A DNA stretch of 64,000 bases from Sphingomonas sp. Leaf33. Its GTDB lineage: Bacteria; Pseudomonadota; Alphaproteobacteria; Sphingomonadales; Sphingomonadaceae. The stretch spans positions 2,326,408-2,390,407 of the forward strand of contig NZ_LMLB01000001.1 of assembly GCF_001421785.1 (NCBI RefSeq), in the 5' to 3' direction. The position numbers and the translations under genes are program-made. Position 1 is the first letter of the stretch. Each line of letters begins with the position of its first letter. Below, piece by piece: positions 34,550 through 43,403 of the stretch. A model generated the notes under the pieces. It was not told the DNA's origin. It was given only the letters and a program-made list of their open reading frames with translations, and searched no databases.

Positions 34550-35725
34550 CTAACCTGGCGCGCGCTCGGCCAATGCCTTCAGATGGGCGTAAAGCTGATC
34601 GGTATTCGCCTGCCAGCTGAACTGCGCCGCCGCGGCGCACACGGCCGCCGGTTCCGGGGGCAGCAACAGCAGATCCGAGATGGCATTGGCAAAGGCGGTT
34701 GCCGTTCGATCGACGACGCGGCCTGCCTCCGGCCGATCCACCGTCTCGCGCGCGCCGCCGGCCGACGTGATGACGATCGGCGTCCCGCTCGACATCGCCT
34801 CGACCCAGGCGTTGGCCAACCCCTCGGATGCACTGGCGAGTGCCATGACGTCGGCGGCGGCGAACAAGGCGGGCAGTCGGTCATGCGCAACGCTGCCGAG
34901 CAGGCGAACGCGATCCGCCAGCCCTAGCTGCGCGATCTGCGCCTCCAGCGCCGCGCGCTCAGGCCCCTCACCCGCGATCCACAACGTCGTGCCGGGCAGG
35001 TGCGATACCGCATCGATGACGATGTCGTGCCCTTTGCGCGGAATGAGCGCTCCGACCGACAGCACCAGTGGCCCGGCGACACCCAGCACCGCCTTTTCCA
35101 CCGCCCGGTCACGCGGCGCGAAGCGGTCGCCGTCCACGCCGGTACGGTGGACCGAGATGCGCTCCCCGGGCATCCCGAGCGCGATCATATCCTGTCGGAT
35201 CGCCGCGGACACCGCCAGCATCCCGTCCGCCGCCTGCCCCGCCGCCACGACCTGGCGTGCGGTAGGCTCGGTCCGGCCCCAGTGGTGGATATCCGCGCCA
35301 CGCGCCTTGATCGACACCGGCACCCCGAAGTGTCGCCCCAGCCGGACCGCGGCCGGGCCGTCGGGGAAGAAGAACTCCGCATCGATCACATCGAACGGGA
35401 AATCGCGCCGCAGATTCGCGAGGACCGGGCGCAGTGTCGCGACGAGTGCGGCGGCATGAAAGCGGCCGGCGGTCAGCGGCACGTTCGTAAAACGGGGACG
35501 CAGCGTCGGCACGCCCTTCCACATCTCGGCGCGCGGCAGATTTACTCGATCGCTATAGTGGGGATGGCGGCTGAGCGGCCATGGCGGCAGGCCGACTGGC
35601 GCGACGAGCCGCAAATCGACGTCGGGATGCGCAGTCAGGCCGAGCGTCTGACGCTCGACGAAAACGCCCAGATTAGGCGCGGACGCGCTCGGGAATAGCG
35701 TTGAGAGGGTAAGCACGCGAAGCAT
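34550..35725 (-). CDS. GT4-family glycosyltransferase
   Basis: A 391-residue GT-B glycosyltransferase. The N-terminal domain begins LRVLTLSTLFPSASAPNLGVFVERQ, the typical leader loop. The C-terminal Rossmann domain has VLSVGALIPRKGHDIVIDA, LWIAGEGPERAALE and the nucleotide-sugar motif LASASEGLANAWVEAMSSGTPIV (E-x7-E). It should transfer a sugar from NDP-sugar to a lipid or polysaccharide. It has no membrane segments and no adjacent polysaccharide genes, so the acceptor is unknown. It converges on the Mth938-like gene. Confidence 0.9.
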   Translation of the reverse strand: MLRVLTLSTLFPSASAPNLGVFVERQTLGLTAHPDVDLRLVAPVGLPPWPLSRHPHYSDRVNLPRAEMWKGVPTLRPRFTNVPLTAGRFHAAALVATLRPVLANLRRDFPFDVIDAEFFFPDGPAAVRLGRHFGVPVSIKARGADIHHWGRTEPTARQVVAAGQAADGMLAVSAAIRQDMIALGMPGERISVHRTGVDGDRFAPRDRAVEKAVLGVAGPLVLSVGALIPRKGHDIVIDAVSHLPGTTLWIAGEGPERAALEAQIAQLGLADRVRLLGSVAHDRLPALFAAADVMALASASEGLANAWVEAMSSGTPIVITSAGGARETVDRPEAGRVVDRTATAFANAISDLLLLPPEPAAVCAAAAQFSWQANTDQLYAHLKALAERAPG

Positions 35726-35793
35726 TGCCTCGCCTGCCTAACCTCAAAAAGGTTAAGGCCGCCCTCGCAGATGAGAGCGGCCCAAGCCTAGCC

Positions 35794-36123
35794 TTAGCGG
35801 CAGCGACGGTTGCTGCTGCCGCGGTCGATCTCTCGACCGGCGACGGCACCGGCCGCCGCACCAAGCAGGGTGCCGACCGTACGGTCGCCACGGGTGTCGA
35901 TCGTCCGACCCAGCAGGGCGCCACCGACGCCGCCGACGATCAGGCCGGTCGTGCCATTCGGCTTGCGGCAATAATAGCGGCCGTCGCGGCCACGCCATTC
36001 GCGATAACGCGCATTGCGCTGCGCCTCGGCCTTCGAATACCCCGTCTCGACCGCGACCGGCACGGTCAGCGATGCCGGAACGAGCAGTGCTGCGGCACCA
36101 GCCGCCAGAATCATGTTACGCAT
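35794..36123 (-). CDS. Glycine-zipper 2TM-type exported protein
   Basis: A 109-residue protein. An N-terminal signal (MRNMILAAGAAALLVPASLTVPVAVE) is followed by RYREWRGRDGRYYCRKPNGTTG, then a glycine zipper: GLIVGGVGGALLGRTI and TVGTLLGAAAGAVAGREI. The tail is Arg/Cys-rich. This matches the 17-kDa-antigen/glycine-zipper domain family of small envelope proteins. It could sit in the outer membrane or periplasm. It lies between a glycosyltransferase gene and the thioesterase gene, transcribed alone. Confidence 0.8.
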   Translation of the reverse strand: MRNMILAAGAAALLVPASLTVPVAVETGYSKAEAQRNARYREWRGRDGRYYCRKPNGTTGLIVGGVGGALLGRTIDTRGDRTVGTLLGAAAGAVAGREIDRGSSNRRCR

Positions 36124-36393
36124 TGTACAACTCCTCTCAGTCCCTGAAAAATCGTCTGGGAGTGGAACGACGGGGAACTAATTCCGGTTGCATGAACCTC
36201 AAACAACGTTGCATTCATGTAGCGATTTTCGACCCGCCCGGACCATCATTCCTACCCGAAGCGCCGGATTTCGGACGATTTTACCGGCCAACTTCGAACA
36301 GAAAATTCCTCCATCGCGGGCGCCGTCTCGCTTCGTCGCATCCGGCCACGCGCCTCTGGCCTGAAGCCTGCGCTTCGTGCTATTGACATTGGT

Positions 36394-36804
36394 GTGAACA
36401 ATCCGGCGCCCCACTGCTTTCCGATCGACGTGTCGCCCGACGACATCGACTTCATGGGCCATGTCAACAATGCCAGCTACCTGAAATGGGTGCAGGACGC
36501 GGTCATCGACCACTGGCGGTCGTTCGCCCCGGCCGATGCGATCGCGCAGCATCTGTGGGTCGCGCTTAAGCATGAGATCACCTATCGCCGCCCGACATTC
36601 CTGGGCGACGACGTGATCGCGACCGTGCTGCTGGAAAAGGTCCAGGGTGCGCGCGCGATGTACGAAACCGTCATCCGCCGCGGCGAGGATGTGCTGGCCG
36701 AGGTCCGCTCAAGCTGGTGTTGCGTCGACGCCGCGACGTTGCGCCCCGCCCGCCTCGCCCGCGATGTGATCGACCGCTTTTTCCCAAAGGCTGTCACCGA
36801 CTAG
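36394..36804 (+). CDS. Acyl-CoA thioesterase (4HBT hotdog family)
   Basis: A 136-residue hotdog-fold protein. DIDFMGHVNNASYLKWVQDA contains the 4HBT catalytic/binding region with the conserved D-x-x-GHVNN, followed by HEITYRRPTFLGDDVIATVLLE. It resembles YbgC/FadM-type thioesterases that hydrolyse acyl-CoA. The GTG at 36394 is the start. It ends just before a terminator that serves the convergent EF-hand gene. Substrate chain length is not predictable. Confidence 0.88.
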   Translation: MNNPAPHCFPIDVSPDDIDFMGHVNNASYLKWVQDAVIDHWRSFAPADAIAQHLWVALKHEITYRRPTFLGDDVIATVLLEKVQGARAMYETVIRRGEDVLAEVRSSWCCVDAATLRPARLARDVIDRFFPKAVTD

Positions 36805-36814
36805 GCCGACCGGG

Positions 36815-36851
36815 CAAACAAAAAAGCCGCCCGGTCCGAAGACCGGGCGGC
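36815..36851 (-). terminator. Rho-independent terminator of the EF-hand protein gene
   Basis: On the minus strand an 11-bp perfect stem, GCCGCCCGGTC (36826-36836) with GACCGGGCGGC (36841-36851), tetraloop CGAA, is followed by six T residues and more T/G. It lies 40 bp beyond the stop of the minus-strand gene at 36892. Confidence 0.85.
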
Positions 36852-36891
36852 CCGCTCCAGGGAGGAGCCGGTTCAGGCGTCTACGACGGAC

Positions 36892-37446
36892 TTAGCCTGC
36901 GCCCTGCGACAGATAGGTCGTCAGTTCGGCCTGCGTCACCGACTTCGACTTATCCTTGTCCGCCGAGGCGAACGCGCCTTCGACCCACTTCTTGGTCGCC
37001 GGATCGGTCGGCTTGGTCGACGGATCGCTGGCCGACTTCAACGCGACCATCCACTGGCCAAACTCCAACTTGTCGAGCGCCTTGTCGGCGTTCTTGTCAT
37101 AGGTCGGGAACTCGGTGCTCACGACCTGCGCGATCTGAGTCGATCCAGTCGCCGGCGTCGCGGCATCGGTCGCAGGTGCCGTGGCCGCGGTTTCCGCCGG
37201 TGCCGTCGTCGTTGCCGGATCTGCGGGCGTCGCTGCCGGGTCCGCTGCGGGAGCGGTCGCCTGCTCGGTCACCGGAGCTCCGCTGATCGGCGCACCCTGG
37301 GTGGTGGGCGTCTGCTGCGGCGATGTCGCAGTATTGTCCTGTGCCGTCGCAGTGGTGGATGCAGGGGCGGTCTGCTGCGGCATGTCCTGCGCAACCGCCG
37401 GAACGGTCACGATCATGGCACTGGCAAGAAGAATGGTCTTGAGCAT
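36892..37446 (-). CDS. Exported EF-hand protein with Ala/Thr/Pro-rich linker
   Basis: A 184-residue secreted protein. A signal peptide (MLKTILLASAMIVTVPAVAQ) is followed by a low-complexity A/T/P/Q linker (about residues 22-100). Two EF-hand-like loops are in the C-terminal third: YDKNADKALDKLEFGQW and ADKDKSKSVTQAEL. They should bind Ca2+ in the periplasm or at the cell surface. Its function is unknown. A strong terminator follows. Such alanine-rich EF-hand proteins are frequent in sphingomonads. Confidence 0.85.
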   Translation of the reverse strand: MLKTILLASAMIVTVPAVAQDMPQQTAPASTTATAQDNTATSPQQTPTTQGAPISGAPVTEQATAPAADPAATPADPATTTAPAETAATAPATDAATPATGSTQIAQVVSTEFPTYDKNADKALDKLEFGQWMVALKSASDPSTKPTDPATKKWVEGAFASADKDKSKSVTQAELTTYLSQGAG

Positions 37447-37650
37447 CGAAATATCTCCTGTTCTGTTCAGTCCCGCGGTTGGCCATATCCGGCACCGCGA
37501 GCCCCTGAAGCTTCCCTGGATTACCTCGCTTCAACCGATGTATTTAGGATACAGTTCCCAGGATTTTAGGTTTGCCGCCCACGGCTCGTCCCTGCTAACG
37601 GCCGGCTCGTCCCGCCTTTCCCTCAGGGACTACATCAGAACGAGGCCCGC

Positions 37651-38961
37651 ATGATTCCCCGCTATTCGCGCCCTGAGATGACCGCGATCTGGTCGCCGGA
37701 AGCCCGTTTCGCGATCTGGTTCGAGATCGAGGCCCATGCGACGCAGGCGCTGGCCGACCTCGGTACAGTGCCGCAATCGGCGGCAAAAGCACTGTGGGAC
37801 TGGTGGGCGACCAAGCCGCAAATCGACGTCGCCGCGATCGACGCGATCGAGTCGGTGACCAAGCATGATGTCATCGCCTTCCTGACCTGGGTTGCCGAGC
37901 AGGTCGGCGACGAGGCGCGCTTCATGCACCAGGGGATGACCTCGTCCGACGTGCTCGACACCTGCCTGGCGGTCCAGTTGGCGCGCGCCAGCGACCTGCT
38001 GCTGGCCGACCTCGATGCGCTGCTCGACGCGATCCGCGCCCGCGCCCACGAACACAAGCTGACCCCGACGATCGGCCGTAGCCACGGCATCCACGCCGAA
38101 CCGGTGACGTTCGGCCTGAAGCTCGCCCAGGCCTATGCCGAGTTCGCCCGCGCAAAGACCCGCCTGCTCGCCGCGCGCGCCGATGTCGCGACCTGCGCGA
38201 TTTCGGGGGCGGTCGGCACCTTCGCCAACATCGACCCGCGGGTGGAGGCTTATGTCGCCGACAAGCTCGGCCTCACTGTCGAGCCCGTCTCGACCCAGGT
38301 CATTCCGCGCGACCGTCACGCGATGTTCTTTGCGACGCTGGGCGTCATCGCCGGGTCGATCGAGCGGCTGGCGACCGAGGTTCGCCACCTGCAGCGCACC
38401 GAAGTCCTGGAAGCCGAGGAGTATTTCTCGCCCGGCCAGAAGGGGTCGTCGGCGATGCCGCACAAGCGCAACCCGGTGCTGACCGAGAACCTGACCGGCC
38501 TCGCCCGCATGGTCCGCGGCTATGTCACGCCCGCTCTCGAGAATGTCGCGCTGTGGCATGAGCGGGACATCAGCCATTCGTCGGTCGAACGCTATATCGG
38601 GCCCGATGCGACGATCACGCTCGACTTCGCCCTTGCCCGCCTGACCGGGGTCGTCGACAAGCTGGTCGTGTACCCCAAGCGGATGCAGAAGAACCTCGAC
38701 CGCATGGGCGGGCTGGTTCATTCGCAGCGTGTGTTGCTGGCGCTGACCCAGGCCGGAGTCAGCCGAGAGGACAGCTATCGCCTCGTTCAGCGCAACGCGA
38801 TGAAGGTGTGGGAGAGCGACGGCGAGTTGTCTCTGCTCGAGCTGCTGCAGAACGATCCCGAAGTCACTGCCGCCCTGCCTGCCGAAACGATCGCCGAGAA
38901 GTTCGACCTCGATTATCATCTGCGCCACGTCGATACGATCTTCGACCGCGTGTTCGCTTGA
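37651..38961 (+). CDS. purB: Adenylosuccinate lyase
   Basis: A 436-residue member of the fumarase/aspartase superfamily. MIPRYSRPEMTAIWSPEARF is the purB N-terminus, IGRSHGIHAEPVTFG contains the catalytic-type histidine region, and GSSAMPHKRNPVLTENL is the superfamily signature with the mobile catalytic loop serine. It cleaves SAICAR and adenylosuccinate to fumarate in purine synthesis. It overlaps the heme oxygenase gene by TTGA, an unusual neighbour. Confidence 0.96.
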   Translation: MIPRYSRPEMTAIWSPEARFAIWFEIEAHATQALADLGTVPQSAAKALWDWWATKPQIDVAAIDAIESVTKHDVIAFLTWVAEQVGDEARFMHQGMTSSDVLDTCLAVQLARASDLLLADLDALLDAIRARAHEHKLTPTIGRSHGIHAEPVTFGLKLAQAYAEFARAKTRLLAARADVATCAISGAVGTFANIDPRVEAYVADKLGLTVEPVSTQVIPRDRHAMFFATLGVIAGSIERLATEVRHLQRTEVLEAEEYFSPGQKGSSAMPHKRNPVLTENLTGLARMVRGYVTPALENVALWHERDISHSSVERYIGPDATITLDFALARLTGVVDKLVVYPKRMQKNLDRMGGLVHSQRVLLALTQAGVSREDSYRLVQRNAMKVWESDGELSLLELLQNDPEVTAALPAETIAEKFDLDYHLRHVDTIFDRVFA

Positions 38962-39503
38962 AGGACAGCCACCGCGCCCTGCGGGACGGCACGCGTGGTT
39001 CGCACGATGCGGTGGATGCGGTGTTCGGTGGGTTTGACCTGAGCGATCACGCCTCCTACGCAGCCTTCCTCGCCGCCCATGCCGCGGTACTGCTGCCGTA
39101 TGAAGCGGCGCTGGAAGCGGACGGCATCGGCGGACTCGTCCCGGACTGGCCCGAACGCCGGCGGTCGGCAGCGATCGCCGCGGATCTGGCCGCCCTGTCC
39201 CACCCCCTGCCGGCTCCGGCGACGGTCGCGCCGCTGATCGGCGACGGGGCGGTGCTGGGTGCGGCCTATGTGCTGGAAGGATCGCGGCTGGGCGGGCGAA
39301 TGCTCGCGCGTCAGGTCGCCCCGACGCTACCGCGCGCCTATCTTGATGCAGATCAGCCCACCGGCGGCTGGTCGCGGCTACTAGCGCGGATCGACACGGT
39401 ATTATACCATCCGGATCGATTGGCCGAGGCAGTCGACTCCGCGCGCGCCGTGTTCGCGTCGTTCGAAGCATCAGGGCGAAGGTGGTTGGCGAGAGTTGAG
39501 TAG
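38958..39503 (+). CDS. Heme oxygenase (biliverdin-forming)
   Basis: A 181-residue heme-oxygenase-like protein. LRDGTRGSHDAVDAVFGGFDL contains the probable proximal heme histidine (SHDAVD), and VLGAAYVLEGSRLGGRMLARQV is the distal-helix glycine-rich region. It should open heme to biliverdin for the bacteriophytochrome gene immediately downstream, the usual bphO-bphP pairing. The TTG start (38958) lies inside the end of purB (TTGA overlap), so translation is probably coupled. The sequence continues in frame upstream within purB, but nothing there resembles the family. Confidence 0.88.
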   Translation: MKDSHRALRDGTRGSHDAVDAVFGGFDLSDHASYAAFLAAHAAVLLPYEAALEADGIGGLVPDWPERRRSAAIAADLAALSHPLPAPATVAPLIGDGAVLGAAYVLEGSRLGGRMLARQVAPTLPRAYLDADQPTGGWSRLLARIDTVLYHPDRLAEAVDSARAVFASFEASGRRWLARVE

Positions 39504-39504
39504 C

Positions 39505-42072
39505 GTGTCCGAAGCGGATTACGATGTCGATCTGACGAATTGCGACCGGGAGCCGATCCACGCGCTGGGCGGCGTGCAGCCGTTCGGCTTCCTGATCGCG
39601 CTATCCCCCGACTGGCTGGTGAAGCGGGCATCGGCGAACGTCGCGGACGTGTTCGGCATCGCCGCCAACGACCTGCTCGGCGCGCCCCTGGTCGAATACT
39701 TGGCGGCCGAAACGATCCACGTCCTGCGCAACCGCCTGACGATGCTGCGCGGCGAGGATGCGGTGGAGCGTGTGTTCGGCCTGCCTCTGCGCGACGGCGA
39801 GGACGCGCGTTACGATTTCGCCGTGCACATGGTCGACGGCACAATCGTCATCGAAGGCGAGCCGAGTTCGGCCACCCCGACCTCCGATCCTGCCGGCACC
39901 ATCCGCGCGATGATGGCGCGGCTGGACGAAACGAAGGAGATGACCGCCTTCTTCCGCGAAGGTGCACGCCAGGTCCGCGCGATCACCGGGTTCGACCGCG
40001 TGATGGTGTACAAGTTCGACGCCGACCAGTCGGGCATCGTCGTTGCGGAATCGGCCAAATCGGGCATCGGCAGCTTCCTCGACCTGCGCTATCCGGCGAG
40101 CGACATCCCCGCGCAGGCCCGCACCCTGTACCTGCGCACGCCGTTCCGCATCATCGCCGATGTGTCCGCGGCCCCCGCGCCCATCGTGCCGGCGCGCGAC
40201 GAGACCGGCGCCCCACTCGACCTGTCGCTGTCGATCCTGCGTGCGGTGTCGCCGATCCACATCGAATATCTGCGCAACATGGGCGTCGCCGCATCGCTGT
40301 CTATCTCGATCATCGTCGAGGGGCGATTGTGGGGCCTGTTCGCCTGCCACCATTATTCCGGCCCGCGCGCGCCCGATTTCGAGCGCCGTTCGATCGCCGA
40401 GTTGTTCGGTGCGATGTTCGCGTTCAAGCTGGAATCGCGCGAGCGCAAGGCACTGGCGGTCTATGAGCAGTCCGCGCGCGCGACGTCCGACCGGCTGCTG
40501 GCGGCGATCGCCGGCGATGCGTCGCTGCTCGATAGGCCCGAGTGGCTGGGCGAGATGCTCAGCCAGACGGTGCCGTGCGACGGGATCGGCATCTGGGTCG
40601 ACGGCAAGGTCGCCTCCAGCGGGATCACGCCGCCGACGTCGGCCTTCCCGGCGCTCGTCCGGCGGCTGAACGCGATGGCGTCGGGCCGCGTCTATGCGAC
40701 CGACCACATCGCCGGCGTACTACCCGCGGCAGAGGATTATGCCGAGACGGGGGCCGGCGTGCTGGCGATCCCCATCTCCCGCTCCCCGCGCGACTACGTC
40801 CTGCTGTTCCGCCAGGAACGCGTGCGCACGGTCAAATGGGGCGGCGATCCGCAGAAGCCCGCGAGCTGGGGTCCGAATGGCGCACGCCTGAGCCCACGCA
40901 AGAGCTTCGAGGCGTGGACGCAGGAAGTCCGCCATCGCTCCGAGCCGTTCACCGAGGCCGAAGTGCGCGTGGCGGAGATGCTGCGCGCCTCGCTGATCGA
41001 AGTCGTGCTGCGGCTGAGCGACGACGCCCAGGCGGAGCGGCAGCGCGCGTCGGAGCGGCAGGAACTGCTGATCGCCGAACTCAACCACCGCGTTCGCAAC
41101 ATCCTGTCACTGATCCGCGGGCTCGTCCGCCAGTCCAATCGGTCGGGTGGCAACGTCCGCGACTATGTCGAGATGCTGGAAGGCCGGATCGAGGCGCTGG
41201 CCCGCGCGCACGACCAGATCACGCAGGACAATTGGTCCCCCGCACCCTTAAGCCGCCTGATCGAGACCGAGGCGTCGGCCTATCTCGCCGGCAAGGCCGG
41301 ACGCGTCGCGACCAGCGGTCCGCCGATCCTGCTGCGCCCGGCCGCGTTCTCGACGCTGGCGCTCGTCTTTCATGAACTGATGACCAATTCCGCCAAATAT
41401 GGCGCGCTTTCCGACAGCGGCGAAGTGCGAGTCGACTGGTCGCTCGACGACGACGGCGACCTGCGTATCCTGTGGCGCGAAAGCGGCGGCCCGGCGGTGC
41501 AGGCCCCGACCCGGCAGGGCTTCGGCACCACGATCATCCAGCGCTCGATCCCCTACGACCTGCACGGCAAGGCCGAGGTCCGCTATGTGATGACCGGGCT
41601 GGAGGCCGATTTCTGCGTGCCCGCGCGCCATATCGTGATCGACGAGGACACCGCCCCGGCGACGGCCCCGACGATTACCGGCGACGAAGCGGCGGCTTCG
41701 GCCGTGCCGGTTCGCCCGCTGGTCGAAGGGACCGTGCTGCTGGTCGAGGACAGCCTGATCATCGCGATGGATGCCGAGGACATCCTGACCTCGCTCGGCG
41801 CCACCCGCGTCGTCACCGCCGCATCGACGCCCACCGCGTTCGACGAGATCGTCGAGAACGAGATCACGCTGGCGGTGCTGGACGTGAACCTCGGCAACGA
41901 AACCAGCCTGCCGGTCGCCGAGATGCTGCGCGCCCGCGGCATTCCGTTCGTGTTCGCGACCGGATATGGCGAACAGCTGCGCCTGCCCCCCGAACTGGAA
42001 GGCACACCGGTGCTGCAAAAGCCCTATACCGCGGCGAACCTGCGGCGGGGGCTGGAACAGCTGCTTCGCTGA
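39505..42072 (+). CDS. Bacteriophytochrome with HWE-type kinase and C-terminal receiver
   Basis: An 855-residue red/far-red photoreceptor. Cys13 in LTNCDREPIHALGGVQPFG is the biliverdin-binding cysteine. PAS (about 20-110), GAF with PASDIPAQAR and FACHHYSGPR, and PHY with the tongue motif SPRKSFEAW follow. The kinase is HWE/HisKA_2-like, with His528 in AELNHRVRN and the ATP domain FHELMTNSAKYGALS. A receiver at the C-terminus has VLLVEDS and Asp793 in LDVNLGN. The GTG at 39505 is used because GAGAG lies 9 nt upstream; the TTG at 39496 would overlap the stop of the heme oxygenase gene. It probably relays light signals to a phosphorelay or its own receiver. Confidence 0.93.
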   Translation: MSEADYDVDLTNCDREPIHALGGVQPFGFLIALSPDWLVKRASANVADVFGIAANDLLGAPLVEYLAAETIHVLRNRLTMLRGEDAVERVFGLPLRDGEDARYDFAVHMVDGTIVIEGEPSSATPTSDPAGTIRAMMARLDETKEMTAFFREGARQVRAITGFDRVMVYKFDADQSGIVVAESAKSGIGSFLDLRYPASDIPAQARTLYLRTPFRIIADVSAAPAPIVPARDETGAPLDLSLSILRAVSPIHIEYLRNMGVAASLSISIIVEGRLWGLFACHHYSGPRAPDFERRSIAELFGAMFAFKLESRERKALAVYEQSARATSDRLLAAIAGDASLLDRPEWLGEMLSQTVPCDGIGIWVDGKVASSGITPPTSAFPALVRRLNAMASGRVYATDHIAGVLPAAEDYAETGAGVLAIPISRSPRDYVLLFRQERVRTVKWGGDPQKPASWGPNGARLSPRKSFEAWTQEVRHRSEPFTEAEVRVAEMLRASLIEVVLRLSDDAQAERQRASERQELLIAELNHRVRNILSLIRGLVRQSNRSGGNVRDYVEMLEGRIEALARAHDQITQDNWSPAPLSRLIETEASAYLAGKAGRVATSGPPILLRPAAFSTLALVFHELMTNSAKYGALSDSGEVRVDWSLDDDGDLRILWRESGGPAVQAPTRQGFGTTIIQRSIPYDLHGKAEVRYVMTGLEADFCVPARHIVIDEDTAPATAPTITGDEAAASAVPVRPLVEGTVLLVEDSLIIAMDAEDILTSLGATRVVTAASTPTAFDEIVENEITLAVLDVNLGNETSLPVAEMLRARGIPFVFATGYGEQLRLPPELEGTPVLQKPYTAANLRRGLEQLLR

Positions 42073-42073
42073 T

Positions 42074-42089
42074 CCAGCCGACCGGCTGG
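42074..42089. terminator. Short hairpin between convergent phytochrome and dnaJ genes
   Basis: CCAGCC (42074-42079) and GGCTGG (42084-42089) form a 6-bp stem with loop GACC, starting 2 nt after the phytochrome stop. GCGGTTTC follows on the plus strand. It is a weak candidate for a terminator serving one or both genes. Confidence 0.4.
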
Positions 42090-42097
42090 GCGGTTTC

Positions 42098-43228
42098 TCA
42101 GCCCAGCACCGCCTTGATCTTCGCGAAGAAGCCCTGGCTTTCGGGGCATTCGTCGCCCGTCTCGGTCTCGCGGAACGCTTCGAGCAGTTCGCGCTGGCGG
42201 GCGGACAGGCGGGTCGGCGTCTCGACCTCGATGCGGACGACCATGTCGCCGCGGCCGCGGCCCTGGAGGACCGGCATGCCCGCGCCGCGCTGACGAACCT
42301 CTCGGCCCGACTGCGTGCCCGCCGCGATCCGGATCGTGTTCGGCGTGCCGTCGGGACCGGGGATTTCGATCTCGCCGCCAAGCGCTGCCGTCGTGAAGCT
42401 GATCGGCGCACGAGCGTAGAGCGTTGTGCCTTCGCGTTCGAACAGCGCGTGCTTCTTCACGTGCAGGAAGATGTAGAGGTCGCCCGCCGGCGCACCGCGC
42501 TGGCCAGCCTCGCCTTCGCCGTTCAGGCGGATGCGCGTGCCCTCATCAACGCCGGCCGGAATGTTGACAGCCAGCGTCTTGGTCTTGTCGATGCGCCCCT
42601 CGCCGCGGCACCGCGCGCACGGGTCGGAGATGACCTGGCCGGCACCGTTGCAACCCGGGCAGGCGCGTTCGAACACGAACGGTCCCTGCTGCGAGCGCAC
42701 CTTGCCGTGGCCGTGGCAGACCGTGCAGTCGCGCGTGCCCGTGCCCGGCGATGCGCCCGAGCCGTGGCACGTCTCGCACGCGCTCGACACGTCGACCGTG
42801 ATCTCGGTGTCCTTGCCGTGGAACGCTTCCTCCAGCGTGATCTCGAGGTCGTAGCGCAGGTCCGCACCGCGGCGCTGCTGCGGGCGCCCGCCACCGCGAC
42901 CACCGCCCATGAATTCGCCGAACACGCTTTCGAAGATGTCGGAGAAGCCACCGAAATCGCCGCCGCCGAACGGGTTGCCGCCGTGGCCGCCCCCGCCGTT
43001 CTGGAACGCGGCATGGCCGAAGCGGTCGTAGGCCGCGCGCTTCTGCGGGTCCTTCAGGCAGTCATAGGCTTCGCTGATCGCCTTGAACTTGGCCTCATGC
43101 TCCTTGCACCCGCCGTTCTTGTCGGGATGGTACTTGATCGCGAGCTTGCGATACGCCGACTTGATCGTCGCATCGTCGGCGTCGCGGCCGCATTCGAGCA
43201 GTTCGTAATAGTCGATTTCGGTGGTCAT
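42098..43228 (-). CDS. dnaJ: Chaperone DnaJ
   Basis: A 376-residue class-I J protein. J domain (DYYELLECGRDADDATIKSAYRKLAIKYHPDKN) contains HPD at about residues 33-35, a G/F-rich linker follows, and four CxxCxGxG-like zinc repeats (CETCHGSG, CTVCHGHG, CPGCNGAG, CARCRGEG) precede the C-terminal substrate domains. It stimulates DnaK ATPase. The ATG at 43228 gives MTTEIDYYELL. A structured repeat separates it from dnaK, which lies upstream on the same strand. Confidence 0.97.
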   Translation of the reverse strand: MTTEIDYYELLECGRDADDATIKSAYRKLAIKYHPDKNGGCKEHEAKFKAISEAYDCLKDPQKRAAYDRFGHAAFQNGGGGHGGNPFGGGDFGGFSDIFESVFGEFMGGGRGGGRPQQRRGADLRYDLEITLEEAFHGKDTEITVDVSSACETCHGSGASPGTGTRDCTVCHGHGKVRSQQGPFVFERACPGCNGAGQVISDPCARCRGEGRIDKTKTLAVNIPAGVDEGTRIRLNGEGEAGQRGAPAGDLYIFLHVKKHALFEREGTTLYARAPISFTTAALGGEIEIPGPDGTPNTIRIAAGTQSGREVRQRGAGMPVLQGRGRGDMVVRIEVETPTRLSARQRELLEAFRETETGDECPESQGFFAKIKAVLG

Positions 43229-43302
43229 GCCGGGCCCCCGCCCCAAAATACGCGCGCGAAGTTCACGGAGTCGACGTCAAGACGCTGTTGCTCACCACCG
43301 AC

Positions 43303-43381
43303 ATCCCCGCGGAGGCGGGGATCCATCTCCCGGACGTGACAAGCATCCAGTGCGGGAGATGGGCCCCCGCCTGCGCGGGGG
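43303..43381. repeat. Triple-hairpin repeat between dnaK and dnaJ
   Basis: Three adjacent stems: ATCCCCGC/GCGGGGAT (43303-43322), CCATCTCCCG/CGGGAGATGG (43323-43362, 10 bp, 20-nt loop), and CCCCCGC/GCGGGGG (43364-43381). It resembles the GC-rich REP-like units seen in many sphingomonad genomes and is related to the pair at 17951-18050. It could reduce dnaJ relative to dnaK expression. Confidence 0.7.
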
Positions 43382-43403
43382 CGACGATAGAGAGTCATAG
43401 CGT

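Noticed and set aside
37630..39561. A 643-codon open frame antisense to purB and heme oxygenase
   Set aside because: No domain; fully covered by well-supported genes on the other strand.
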